A stretch of DNA of 64,000 bases from assembly GCF_002904335.1 (NCBI RefSeq), contig NZ_PPHF01000152.1:62001-126000 (forward strand). Reading direction: 5' to 3'. This document shows, in pieces, positions 41,675 to 50,212 of the stretch. The notes beneath the pieces are model-generated. The model saw nothing but the letters and a program-made list of their open reading frames with translations. It ran no database searches and was not told the DNA's origin. A program made the position numbers and the translations under genes. Source of the DNA: Amycolatopsis sp. CA-126428 (lineage in GTDB: Bacteria > Actinomycetota > Actinomycetes > Mycobacteriales > Pseudonocardiaceae). Every line of letters begins with the position of its first letter. The first letter of the stretch is position 1.

Positions 41675-44244
41675 TGGCCGAATGGGCTGAGATCAAGAAG
41701 GTCCTCGACGACCCGAACGTCTCCATGGCCGCCAAGTCCAAGCTGATGGACGAATACGGCGAGGACACGTTCAACTTCAACGCGGAAGAAGAGGAATACG
41801 CGAAGAAGTACATCGAGGACTACTCCGGCTGGAACCCCACCAACGACTGGCTGCCGGGTTCGTCCTCCGACGTCGACGAAGCGCTGAAGGAAGCCCAGCA
41901 GGAATCCGCGGCCAAGAACCAGGAACACCAGCGGCAGACCGCCGAGCGTGACCAGGCGAAGAAGAACCTCGACGGAATCGCCACACCGACGCTGGGGGTC
42001 GGCGCGAAGAGTTCCGACGAACAGCTCGACCAGGGCAATGTCGCGGTCGACCTGCTGGCGAAGTGGACCGACGAGGTCTGGAACCAGATCAAGGGCGGCG
42101 AGAGCGAGAAGAAGAACTCCCAGACGGACCTCAAGGACAAGTTCCACGAGAACCGCGGGATCCAGTACCAGAAGTTCCTGAGCGACGCCGACGACCTCGG
42201 CAAGGCGCACAAGGTCGTCGAGGACACCCTCGGCAAGAGCGACACCGAGCTCCAGACCCTCTTCGGCGAGTGGAAGGGCAAGGGCGCCAACGCCGCGGAG
42301 ATCAAGTACGACGAGACGATCAAGCCGCACGCCAAGGAGCTGTCGCAGCAGATCGACGGGGCGGCGAAGCTGATCCCGCAGACCGTGACGCAGGTCTTCA
42401 CCGCGGTCAAGAAGAAGGTCGACGAGGTCCTGCAGCTGCACCGCCCGGTGATCGCCGAGGCGGACATCCCGATGGCCAAGGACGTCCTCAAGATCGCCAA
42501 CGGCGACACCGGGGAATTCGACGACTTCATGAAGGTCGCCGGCTGGATCGACGCCGTCAACGCGAAGAACGGCAACCCGTCGAACCTCGCCGAGCGCCTG
42601 CAGAACGACGACTGCGGCTTCAACGACGAGAACAAGGAATACGGCCGCAACGTCTGCCGCTACTGGCGCGACGGCGCGTTTTCGACCGAGTACAAGAGCC
42701 TGATCACCGCGTTCGACGGTTCGTGCCGGGCGGCCAAGCAGACCATCGACCAGCAGTTCGGTGCGCTGGCACGGTACATGGACGGCTACCGCAACCAGCT
42801 GACCGAGGCCAAGAACGAAGGCGGCGGCGACAAGACGGGGAACACCGGCAACACGGGGAACACCGGCAACAGCGGCAACAGCGGGAACACGGGGAGCACC
42901 GGCACCGGCAGCACGGGCAGCACCGGATCCGGGAGCACGGGCAGCACCGGGAGCGGCGCCACGACGCCGTCGGCGGCCGAGCCCCCGAAGGCCGAGGAGC
43001 CCGCGAAGCCCGAAGAGGGCAAGAACCCGATCACCGGGAAGCCCCTCGAAGTCGACCCGTCGACCGGTGAGCCGTACCCGATCGACCCGAAGACCGGCGA
43101 AGCCATCAAGGACACCGACGACACGGACACGGTGTCGGTCAAGAAGGGCGACAACACGATCGCGATGTCCGAGCCCGACAAGGAGGGCAAGCAGGACATC
43201 TCCGTGGACGACGGCCACGGCAACAAGAAGGACTACCACCTCGACTGGGGTGACGACGACAAGGCCGAGGCCGGCAAGGACGGCGCGGGCAAGGATGGTG
43301 CCGGCAAGGACGGCGCCGCCACCGGGGACAAGGCCGCCTTCGGGCCGCAGGGGGTCAAGGAGGGCCAGCCCTCGGCCGACGGCTCCTACAAGCCAGGCCC
43401 GGACGGCAAGATCCACATCCAGGACGGCAACCTCAAGATCACCGCGGAGCGGCCGGAGGGCCCGGACGGCCCGACGATCGTGACGGTCGACGACGGCAAG
43501 GGCGAGCCCACCACCTACACCCTGGACGAGAAGGACGACCCCAAGGCCGCGGACCTCAAGGGGGACGCCCTCAAGGCGGACGTCAAGCCGGTGACCGACG
43601 GCGCGGGCGCGGAGATCCGGCACGACGCGAACGCCGAGCTCCCGTCGGCCAAGGACCCCGCACCGGTCAACCCCGACCCGGGCTTCACGCGCAGCGAAGC
43701 GGCCTCTGGGGGCGGCGGGTTCAGCGCGCCCGGCGGCTTCGAGGGTGACCTCGGCGGAGGCGGCAGCGGTGTCGGCGTCGGGGCCGAGCCGGCGGTGGCG
43801 ACGGCCGACGCGGGCGTCGGGGCGGGTGCCGGCTCCGCGGACTCGACCACGACGGCCGGCGCGAGCGACTTCGGCTCGGCCGTCACCGGCGGCGGGTCGC
43901 CGGACTTCGCCGGCGCCGTCGCGCTCGACCCGCGTGCCCAGACGGGCAGCGACGCTTCGCTGCCGATGTCCGACGGCGGCGGGCTCGGGGCGACTCCGGT
44001 CGACCCCGGCATGCACCAGGCGGCCGCGAATTCGTCGAGCTCGAGCGCGATGTCGGGCATGGGCGGCATGGGCATGATGGGCGGCATGGGCGGCGCGCCC
44101 GGTGGCGGCGGCGGCGGCGACCAGCAGCGCGGGCCCAGCCAGTACCGCATCGAGGGCGGCGTGTTCGAGACGAGTGGCGCGAAGGGCCGCATCAGCGGCT
44201 CGCTCGACGACGAGGGTGACCGTTCGATCCGGTACGACCGGTGA
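41674..44244 (+). CDS. Large WxG low-complexity protein, candidate T7SS effector
   Basis: The 856 residues fall into three parts. Residues 1-385 are helical and charged, with a WxG turn in LFGEWKGKGANAAEIKYDET near residue 206 and a cysteine pair region (NDDCGFND, NVCRYWRDG). Residues ~388-430 are Gly/Asn/Thr/Ser repeats (TGNTGNTGNSGNSGNTG). The rest is acidic Lys/Asp/Gly-rich with repeated DGAGKDGAGKDG, then a Gly/Ser end with MGGMGMMGGMGG. No enzymatic motif, signal peptide or membrane helix is recognised. Start overlaps the upstream YxxxE gene. Export by the ESX system is inferred from the WxG and context. Confidence 0.72.
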   Translation: MAEWAEIKKVLDDPNVSMAAKSKLMDEYGEDTFNFNAEEEEYAKKYIEDYSGWNPTNDWLPGSSSDVDEALKEAQQESAAKNQEHQRQTAERDQAKKNLDGIATPTLGVGAKSSDEQLDQGNVAVDLLAKWTDEVWNQIKGGESEKKNSQTDLKDKFHENRGIQYQKFLSDADDLGKAHKVVEDTLGKSDTELQTLFGEWKGKGANAAEIKYDETIKPHAKELSQQIDGAAKLIPQTVTQVFTAVKKKVDEVLQLHRPVIAEADIPMAKDVLKIANGDTGEFDDFMKVAGWIDAVNAKNGNPSNLAERLQNDDCGFNDENKEYGRNVCRYWRDGAFSTEYKSLITAFDGSCRAAKQTIDQQFGALARYMDGYRNQLTEAKNEGGGDKTGNTGNTGNTGNSGNSGNTGSTGTGSTGSTGSGSTGSTGSGATTPSAAEPPKAEEPAKPEEGKNPITGKPLEVDPSTGEPYPIDPKTGEAIKDTDDTDTVSVKKGDNTIAMSEPDKEGKQDISVDDGHGNKKDYHLDWGDDDKAEAGKDGAGKDGAGKDGAATGDKAAFGPQGVKEGQPSADGSYKPGPDGKIHIQDGNLKITAERPEGPDGPTIVTVDDGKGEPTTYTLDEKDDPKAADLKGDALKADVKPVTDGAGAEIRHDANAELPSAKDPAPVNPDPGFTRSEAASGGGGFSAPGGFEGDLGGGGSGVGVGAEPAVATADAGVGAGAGSADSTTTAGASDFGSAVTGGGSPDFAGAVALDPRAQTGSDASLPMSDGGGLGATPVDPGMHQAAANSSSSSAMSGMGGMGMMGGMGGAPGGGGGGDQQRGPSQYRIEGGVFETSGAKGRISGSLDDEGDRSIRYDR

Positions 44245-44263
44245 CGAGGGCCGAGGAGGGCCG

Positions 44264-44344
44264 ATGAGTGAGCTTGCGAACGAATCATTCAACACAGCGC
44301 TCGCCGCTCAGGCCGAGCTGAGCGTCAGCGAGGCCGGCGCATGA
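44264..44344 (+). CDS. Candidate 26-aa protein coupled to next gene
   Basis: Frame of 26 codons (MSELANESFNTALAAQAELS, then VSEAGA) with a strong binding site GAGGAGGGCCG at proper distance from ATG. Its TGA overlaps the ATG of the next gene (ATGA). It could be a real microprotein in the effector island or a short leader that delivers ribosomes to the following gene. No family recognised. Confidence 0.5.
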   Translation: MSELANESFNTALAAQAELSVSEAGA

Positions 44345-44808
44345 GCAGCGCCGAAGACCGGTATCGCGCGGCGATTTCGACGATGGAAGCGGCGGCACGC
44401 GAGCAGGACGAGCAGCGGGGGCTGCGCGAACGCCGGCTCGCGGAGGCCCAGCAGCAGGCCCGCGAAGGCATGCAGAAGGAGCTGGCCGCCGCGCAGAAGT
44501 ACGCCGAGCACATGGACGAGCTCAACAAGCGCAAGCAGAGCGCGGGCGGCTGGGCGACTGAGAAGACGCTGGCCGACAAGTCCCGCGAGTCGCTGATGGA
44601 GTTCGGCGTCCACGAGGAAGAGGCGGACACCGGCTACACGAACTACCCGACCCCGAGCTACGGAACCCCGGCGGCGGCGGTGGTCCCGCCCCGGCCGGAA
44701 CCGGCACCGGAACCCCCACCGGCGGCGCCCGAGCCGCCGAAGCGGGGGCGGCACGCGCGTCAGCCCGACGACGAGGACGACTTCTCCAGCACCAGCTGGC
44801 TGGTCTGA
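44341..44808 (+). CDS. Coiled-coil protein of the T7SS substrate island
   Basis: The 155-residue product begins with a long charged helix (residues ~5-70: AAISTMEAAAREQDEQRGLR, RRLAEAQQQAREGMQKELAA), likely coiled coil. A Pro-rich stretch (PPRPEPAPEPPPAAPEPP) and an acidic end DDEDDFSSTSWLV follow. No membrane helix. Start overlaps the 26-codon frame; convergent with the hydrolase gene after 19 bases. Function unknown; it may act as chaperone or partner for the large upstream protein. Confidence 0.7.
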   Translation: MSSAEDRYRAAISTMEAAAREQDEQRGLRERRLAEAQQQAREGMQKELAAAQKYAEHMDELNKRKQSAGGWATEKTLADKSRESLMEFGVHEEEADTGYTNYPTPSYGTPAAAVVPPRPEPAPEPPPAAPEPPKRGRHARQPDDEDDFSSTSWLV

Positions 44809-44827
44809 GCAGAGGAACCCGTCCGGG

Positions 44828-45652
44828 TCAGTGGGCGGGCTCCTCTTCGCGCTCGATGGGGGCGCGCTTGACGTCCGCCTCGAGCAGGGGCCGGTACTTG
44901 TCGGTGCCGGTCAGGTGGGTCAGGAAGAAGGCCGTGAACAGCGCGCGCGTGAGCTGCTGCGTCTTGCGGTGCGGCTTGCCGTGCATGAACAGCTGCGACC
45001 AGTGCCTGCCCTCGGTGACGCCCAGGTGGGACGCCTTGCCGAGGAACCGCAGCTGGACGTCGTCACCGCCCCAGGCGCCCGCGATGGCCTCGGCGTGCGC
45101 GGAGGCGGGGGCGACCAGATCGGCCTCGGCGGCGAGGTGCAGCCCGGGGACGGTGATCGCCTTCGCCGACTCGCTGGCCGGCGGCAGCGTCTGAGCCGCG
45201 GTGATGGTGGCGACGGCCTTGATCCGCGGGTGCTCGCTCAGCGCGTCCTGCGCCGCGGCGAGGACAGCGGAGCCGCCGCCGGTGGAGTGGCCGGCGAGGC
45301 CGAGCTTGCCGGGGTCGACGCTGATGCCGTCCGGGCCGAGCCGGACGGTCGTGACGACGTCGAGGGTGGTCAAGAGGTCGGCGGCGAGCAGCCGGTGCGA
45401 GGGCAGCGGCCCCCGCTGGGTGGCCGGCGCGGCGGCGACGATGCCCCAGCTGGCGAGGTGCCGCAGCAGCTCCCGGTACCGATCGGGCGGCTGCAGCCAC
45501 CCGTGCCCGAAGGCCACGGCCGGCAACCCGAGCCCGGCGCGCGGCGTGAAGACCACGCCGGGCAGCCCGACCAGGGCGAGGTTGCCCCGCAGGACCTCGT
45601 GCGGACCCGGGTGCGTCAACTCCGCGAGCAGCTGCTTGGGCTTGCTGGCCAT
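44828..45652 (-). CDS. Alpha/beta hydrolase
   Basis: The 274-residue protein has the hydrolase nucleophile elbow GLAGHSTGGGSAVLAA, the oxyanion region VAFGHGWLQPPDRYRELL, and a late AEADLVAPASAHAE that could carry the acid residue, so it resembles dienelactone hydrolase or chlorophyllase-like enzymes. Substrate unknown. The ATG at 45652 gives a compact start MASKPKQLLAELT; the upstream frame is translation of the tandem repeats and is not credible. No signal peptide. Confidence 0.82.
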   Translation of the reverse strand: MASKPKQLLAELTHPGPHEVLRGNLALVGLPGVVFTPRAGLGLPAVAFGHGWLQPPDRYRELLRHLASWGIVAAAPATQRGPLPSHRLLAADLLTTLDVVTTVRLGPDGISVDPGKLGLAGHSTGGGSAVLAAAQDALSEHPRIKAVATITAAQTLPPASESAKAITVPGLHLAAEADLVAPASAHAEAIAGAWGGDDVQLRFLGKASHLGVTEGRHWSQLFMHGKPHRKTQQLTRALFTAFFLTHLTGTDKYRPLLEADVKRAPIEREEEPAH

Positions 45653-45992
45653 GTCCGGAACCCTACTGTGCGAGCCCTCCCGCGGCTCGCCCGCCGCCCC
45701 GGCGCGCCGCCCAAACGGTCGGCCGGCGTACCCACACGGTCGGCCCGCGTACCCACACGGTCGGCCCGCGTACCCACACGGTCGGCCCGCGTACCCACAC
45801 GGTCGGTTCACCGGCCGACCCTCCAGATACGCGGGCCGACTCTCCGGGTACGCGAACCGACCCTCCGGATACGCGGGCCGACTCTCCGGGTACGTATTAT
45901 TGGTTCGAACCACGTATTGCGTTTTTCCGCAGGTCGGGGGTGGTTTGCGGACCCGGTCGGCCCGCTGAATATCCCTCGTTAGGCTGGTGAGC
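45653..45992. promoter_or_regulatory. Divergent hydrolase/glmS intergenic region
   Basis: 340 bases without a gene. About half (45715-45895) is tandem 21-base repeats described separately. Immediately downstream lies the perfect 12-base palindrome TGGTTCGAACCA (45901-45912), then an A/T-richer stretch GTATTGCGTTTTTCC, which could contain the glmS promoter. No ribosome binding site better than AGGCTGGTGA is present before glmS. No riboswitch or glmS ribozyme fold is apparent. Confidence 0.5.
45715..45895. repeat. Two opposed arrays of 21-bp tandem repeats
   Basis: Left array: four 21-base units ACGGTCGGCCCGCGTACCCAC (first unit has one change), 45715-45798, and a partial fifth. Right array: four units related to GGCCGACTCTCCGGGTACGCG, 45813-45895, two of each alternating variant. 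The right units resemble the reverse complement of the left ones (shared core GTACGCGGGCCGA), so the two blocks face each other around a short centre. No unique spacers, so not CRISPR. It lies between divergent promoters of the hydrolase and glmS genes. Confidence 0.88.
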
Positions 45993-47855
45993 GTGTGTGG
46001 AATCGTGGGATATGTCGGGCACCGCCCGGCTCTGGACGTCGTCCTCGGCGGGCTCCGGCGCATGGAGTACCGCGGCTACGACTCCGCCGGTGTCGCGGTC
46101 CTCGACGGCGCCGGTGCGCTGACCGTCGAGCGCAAGGCGGGCCGGCTGGCCAACCTGGAAGGCCGGCTCGACGAGGTCGGCCGCGAGCACTTCGGCGGCA
46201 CCGCCGGCATGGGGCACACCCGCTGGGCCACCCACGGTGCGCCGATCGACCGCAACTCGCACCCGCACCGGGACGCCTCGGAGCGCGTCGCCGTCGTGCA
46301 CAACGGCATCATCGAAAACTTCGCCGCCCTCCGCGCCGAGCTCGAAGCCGACGGTGTCGAGATGGCCAGCGACACCGACACCGAGACCGCCGCCCACCTG
46401 GTGGCCCGCGCGTACACCGAAGGCGACACCAAGGGCGACTTCACCGCCAGCGTCGCCGCCGTCTGCCGCCGCCTCGAAGGGGCGTTCACCCTGGTCGTGA
46501 CGCACGCCGACCACCCGGACACGATCGTGGCCGCGCGCCGGTCGTCGCCGCTGGTCGTCGGGGTCGGCGAGGGGGAGCACTTCGTCGCCTCCGACGTCGC
46601 CGCCTTCATCGAGCACACCCGCGAGGCCGTCGAGCTGGGCCAGGACCAGCTCGTCGTCATCACGCGCGAGGGCTACGACGTCCTGGACTTCCACGGCGAC
46701 GCCGCCCAGGCCAAGCCGTTCACCGTCGACTGGGACCTCAGTGCCGCCGAGAAGGGCGGCCACGAGTACTTCATGCTCAAGGAGATCGAGGAGCAGCCCG
46801 AAGCGCTGGCCAACACGCTGCGCGGGCACTTCGAGTCCGGCCGGATCATCCTCGACGAGCAGCGCATCTCCGACCAGGACCTCCGGGACGTCGACAAGGT
46901 CTTCGTCGTCGCCTGCGGGTCGGCCTACCACTCCGGCCTGGTCGCCAAGTACGCCATCGAGCACTGGACGCGGCTGCCGGTCGAGGTCGAGCTGGCCTCG
47001 GAATTCCGCTACCGCGACCCGGTCCTCGACCGCGACACGCTGGTCGTCGCCGTCTCCCAGTCCGGCGAGACGGCGGACACGCTCGAAGCGGTCCGGCACG
47101 CGCGTGAGCAGAAGGCGCGCGTCCTCGCCGTCTGCAACACCAACGGCGCGCAGATCCCGCGCGAGTCCGACGCCGTCCTCTACACCCACGCCGGGCCCGA
47201 GATCGGCGTCGCCTCGACGAAGGCGTTCCTCGCCCAGATCGCGGCCAACTACCTGGTCGGCCTGGCGCTGGCGCAGGCCCGCGGCACGAAGTACCCGGAC
47301 GAGGTCGCGCGCGAGTACGCCGAGCTGGAGGCCATGCCCGCGGCCGTCCAAAAGGTACTGTCCACTGTGGAGCAGGTGCGGGATCTCGGCCGCCGGATCG
47401 CCGACTCGAAGGCGATCCTGTTCCTCGGCCGGCACGTCGGCTTCCCGGTGGCGCTCGAAGGCGCGCTGAAGCTCAAGGAACTCGCGTACATGCACGCCGA
47501 GGGCTTCGCCGCCGGCGAGCTCAAGCACGGCCCGATCGCGCTGATCGAAGACGGCCTGCCGGTCGTCGTCGTGATGCCCTCGCCCAAGGGCCGCGCGGTG
47601 CTGCACTCGAAGCTCGTGTCGAACATCAGCGAGATCCAGGCGCGCGGCGCCCGCACGATCGTGATCGCCGAAGAGGGCGACGAGACGGTCCGGCCGTTCG
47701 CCGACGAGCTCATCGAGGTCCCGGCGGTGCCGACGCTGCTGCAGCCGCTGGTGTCCACCGTGCCGCTGCAGGTGCTGGCCGCGGAGATCGCCCGCGCCCG
47801 CGGGTACGACGTCGACAAGCCGCGTAACCTGGCGAAGTCCGTCACCGTCGAGTAA
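45993..47855 (+). CDS. glmS: Glucosamine-6-phosphate synthase (isomerising)
   Basis: Makes glucosamine-6-phosphate from fructose-6-phosphate and glutamine, the entry to amino-sugar and cell-wall synthesis. I chose the GTG at 45993, so that Cys becomes residue 2 (CGIVGYVGHRPAL), the N-terminal glutaminase nucleophile; an in-frame GTG at 45987 would bury it. 620 residues. The glutaminase domain includes GHTRWATHG and HNGIIENF. Two SIS domains carry FVVACGSAYHSG and VAVSQSGETADTLEA. The C-terminus AKSVTVE is standard. Confidence 0.96.
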   Translation: MCGIVGYVGHRPALDVVLGGLRRMEYRGYDSAGVAVLDGAGALTVERKAGRLANLEGRLDEVGREHFGGTAGMGHTRWATHGAPIDRNSHPHRDASERVAVVHNGIIENFAALRAELEADGVEMASDTDTETAAHLVARAYTEGDTKGDFTASVAAVCRRLEGAFTLVVTHADHPDTIVAARRSSPLVVGVGEGEHFVASDVAAFIEHTREAVELGQDQLVVITREGYDVLDFHGDAAQAKPFTVDWDLSAAEKGGHEYFMLKEIEEQPEALANTLRGHFESGRIILDEQRISDQDLRDVDKVFVVACGSAYHSGLVAKYAIEHWTRLPVEVELASEFRYRDPVLDRDTLVVAVSQSGETADTLEAVRHAREQKARVLAVCNTNGAQIPRESDAVLYTHAGPEIGVASTKAFLAQIAANYLVGLALAQARGTKYPDEVAREYAELEAMPAAVQKVLSTVEQVRDLGRRIADSKAILFLGRHVGFPVALEGALKLKELAYMHAEGFAAGELKHGPIALIEDGLPVVVVMPSPKGRAVLHSKLVSNISEIQARGARTIVIAEEGDETVRPFADELIEVPAVPTLLQPLVSTVPLQVLAAEIARARGYDVDKPRNLAKSVTVE

Positions 47856-47870
47856 AGCGGGGTTGCCGCC

Positions 47871-49310
47871 GTGCAGGGAATCTGGACCACGGAACGGATT
47901 CGCGAGGCGGAGGGGCGGGCGTTCGCCGTCACGCCCGAGGGCGAGCTGATGCGGCGAGCGTCGTTCGGCTTGTCGGTGCAGCTCGCGGACTTCCTCGAAG
48001 ACCACACCGGCGGGATTTCCGGCCGCCGGGTGGTCCTGCTGGTCGGCTCGGGCGACAACGGCGGCGACGCGCTGTGGGCGGGGGCGTTCCTGCGCCGCCG
48101 CGGGGTCGCGGTGACGGCGATCCTGCTCAAGCCCGAGAAGGCGCACGCGAAGGGGCTCGCGGCGCTGAAGCGAGCCGGGGGCCGCGTGGTGTCCGCCGAG
48201 GACGGTCCACAGTGGATCGCCCAGGCGGACGTCGTGGTCGACGGGATCGTCGGCATCTCCGGCCGCGGTGCGCTGCGGCCGGACGCGGCCCGGCTGGTCG
48301 AGCTGGCCGAGGCCCCGATCGTGGCGGTCGACCTGCCCAGCGGCGTCGACCCGGACACCGGCGCGGTCGACGGGCCCGCGGTCAAAGCCACCCGCACCGT
48401 CACGTTCGGCGCGCTCAAGCCGGTGCACGTGCTGGCGCCGTCGTGGTGCGGCGAGGTCGTGCTGGTCGACATCGGCCTCGACCTGACGGACCCCGATCTC
48501 CGGCGGCTCGACATCGTGGACGTCGCCGCGGCCTGGCCGGTGCCCGGCCCGGAGGACGACAAGTACAGCCAGGGCGTGGTGGGCGTCGCGGCGGGTTCGG
48601 CGACGTATCCGGGCGCGGCGGTGCTGGCCGCGGGCTCGGCGGTCCGCGCGACCTCGGGTCTCGTGCGGTACGCCGGCCACGCGGCGGACGTCGTCCGCGC
48701 GCAGTGGCCGGAGGTCATCGCGACCGGCACGGTGGCCGACGCGGGCCGGGTCCAGGCGTGGGTGGTCGGGCCGGGCATCGGCACCGGCTCCGACGGGCGC
48801 GATGTGCTGCGGTACGTCCTCGGCCAGGGCGTCCCGGTCTGCGCGGACGCCGACGCGACGACGATCATCGCGAAGTCCCCGGACGTCCTCGACGCCCGCG
48901 ACCCGGACACGCCGCTGGTCCTGACCCCGCACGCGGGCGAGTACGAGCGGCTGATGGGCCGCAAGCCGGGCCCGGACCGGGTGACGGCGGCGCGCGAAGC
49001 GGCGAAGAAGTACCACGCGGTGGTGCTGCTGAAGGGGCACTGCACGGTGATCGCCGCCCCGGACGGCCGGGTCGCGGTGAACCGCCCCCGAGGAGCCTGG
49101 CTGGCCACGGCCGGTTCCGGCGACGTGCTGTCGGGCCTGGTGGGCGCCCTCCTGGCCGCCGGGTTGGACCCCTGGCTGGCGGCCGCCGCCGCGGCCGACG
49201 TGCACTCGCTGGCCGGGGCGATCGCGGCGCAAAACGCGCCGACCTCGGCGTCCGGCCTGGTCCACGCGATCCCGGAGGCCATCCGGTCGATCCGCTCGCT
49301 AACGTCCTGA
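47871..49310 (+). CDS. nnr: Bifunctional NAD(P)HX epimerase/dehydratase
   Basis: Repairs hydrated NADH and NADPH. The 479-residue fusion has an N-terminal epimerase domain (residues 1-215; MRRASFGLSVQLADFLEDHT, VLLVGSGDNGGDALWAGAFL, VDLPSGVDPDTGAV). The C-terminal ADP-dependent dehydratase domain of ribokinase fold has YSQGVVGVAAGSATYPGAA, VLTPHAGEYERLMG, VVLLKGHCTVIA and TAGSGDVLSGLVGALLAAGL. GTG start 15 bases after glmS, likely cotranscribed with it, as in mycobacteria. Confidence 0.95.
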   Translation: MQGIWTTERIREAEGRAFAVTPEGELMRRASFGLSVQLADFLEDHTGGISGRRVVLLVGSGDNGGDALWAGAFLRRRGVAVTAILLKPEKAHAKGLAALKRAGGRVVSAEDGPQWIAQADVVVDGIVGISGRGALRPDAARLVELAEAPIVAVDLPSGVDPDTGAVDGPAVKATRTVTFGALKPVHVLAPSWCGEVVLVDIGLDLTDPDLRRLDIVDVAAAWPVPGPEDDKYSQGVVGVAAGSATYPGAAVLAAGSAVRATSGLVRYAGHAADVVRAQWPEVIATGTVADAGRVQAWVVGPGIGTGSDGRDVLRYVLGQGVPVCADADATTIIAKSPDVLDARDPDTPLVLTPHAGEYERLMGRKPGPDRVTAAREAAKKYHAVVLLKGHCTVIAAPDGRVAVNRPRGAWLATAGSGDVLSGLVGALLAAGLDPWLAAAAAADVHSLAGAIAAQNAPTSASGLVHAIPEAIRSIRSLTS

Positions 49311-49316
49311 GAAGAC

Positions 49317-49348
49317 TTATCGAGTTCTCTGTTAACTTCGCGCGATAA
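49317..49348. promoter_or_regulatory. Possible operator upstream of deoR-type gene
   Basis: In the 56-base gap before the DeoR-type gene, TTATCG (49317) and CGATAA (49343) form an inverted repeat enclosing a second dyad, AGTT...AACT. The stretch is much more A/T-rich than its surroundings and also contains GATAAA, a possible -10. Autoregulation by the DeoR-type protein is a reasonable guess. Confidence 0.4.
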
Positions 49349-49366
49349 ATCTGGTAAGAAGTCCGT

Positions 49367-50212
49367 GTGAGCGGCGGCACAGCATCTGCATCATCATCGG
49401 GGGACCGGAAGACCCGGCCGTCCGATGCTGTCGTCGAGCAGCGGCGGCAGGACATCCTCGATCACGTCATCGAGGAGGGCGAGGCCCGGATCGACGATCT
49501 GACGTCGAAGTTCAAGGTCAGCCTGATGACCATGCACCGCGACCTCGACGACCTGGCCGAACGCCGGCTCCTGCGCAAGCTGCGCGGCAGGGTCGAGGCC
49601 TACCCGGCGCTCACCATCGAGAGCGCCGCCCGCTTCCGCGACACGCTCCACCACGGCGAAAAAGAAGCCCTCGGCCAGGCCGCCGCGAACCACGTGCTGC
49701 CCGGCCAGACCGTCTTCGTCGACGACTCCACCACCCTCCTCCCGCTGGTCAAGCGGCTCGCCGAGATCGACGCGCTGACCGTCGTCACCAACTCGCTGCA
49801 CGCCGCCCGGCTGCTCGGGCCCCGGGTCGAGGTCGTCCTCGCCGGCGGCCGCTACAGCCACGAGTACGACTCCTGCGCCGGGCCCGAGGTCCTCAACCTG
49901 CTCGACAGCATCCGCGCCGACGTCTCGTTCGTGTCGGTCACCGCCGTCGCCGTCGGGCGGCTGTTCCACCCCGATCGCGACTACGCCGAGCTCAAAAAGG
50001 CCGCCCTGCGGGTCGCGAACCAGACGGTCCTCGTCGTCGACCACTCGAAGTTCGGCCGCACCGCCACCTACGCGCACGGTGACGTCGGGGACTACGACCT
50101 GCTGATCACGGGCCAGGCCACGCCCACCGAGGAGATCGAGGCCGCGTTGAACGCGGGCACCGCGATCGAGATCGTCGAACACGTCGCAGAGGGGCAGCCC
50201 TATGACAGCTGA
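49367..50212 (+). CDS. DeoR family transcriptional regulator
   Basis: Sugar-responsive repressor of 281 residues. The N-terminal winged helix-turn-helix lies near residues 24-77 (RRQDILDHVIEEGEARIDDL, FKVSLMTMHRDLDDLAERRL). The DeoR C-terminal effector domain includes TVFVDDSTTLLPLVKRL and LTVVTNSLHAARLLG, with VDHSKFGRTATYAHGDVGDY near the end. It overlaps the kinase gene by 11 bases, so it probably controls that operon in response to a phosphosugar. GTG start. Confidence 0.93.
   Translation: MSGGTASASSSGDRKTRPSDAVVEQRRQDILDHVIEEGEARIDDLTSKFKVSLMTMHRDLDDLAERRLLRKLRGRVEAYPALTIESAARFRDTLHHGEKEALGQAAANHVLPGQTVFVDDSTTLLPLVKRLAEIDALTVVTNSLHAARLLGPRVEVVLAGGRYSHEYDSCAGPEVLNLLDSIRADVSFVSVTAVAVGRLFHPDRDYAELKKAALRVANQTVLVVDHSKFGRTATYAHGDVGDYDLLITGQATPTEEIEAALNAGTAIEIVEHVAEGQPYDS

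Noticed and set aside
45715..45895. Possible CRISPR array
   Set aside because: 21-base units abut without unique spacers and no cas genes are present.
45902..45911. tRNA T-loop-like GGTTCGAACC
   Set aside because: No acceptor, D or anticodon arm can be built around it; it is part of a 12-base palindrome.
45897..49265. 1,122-codon open frame on the minus strand opposite glmS and nnr
   Set aside because: Antisense shadow of two well-supported genes; no recognisable domain.
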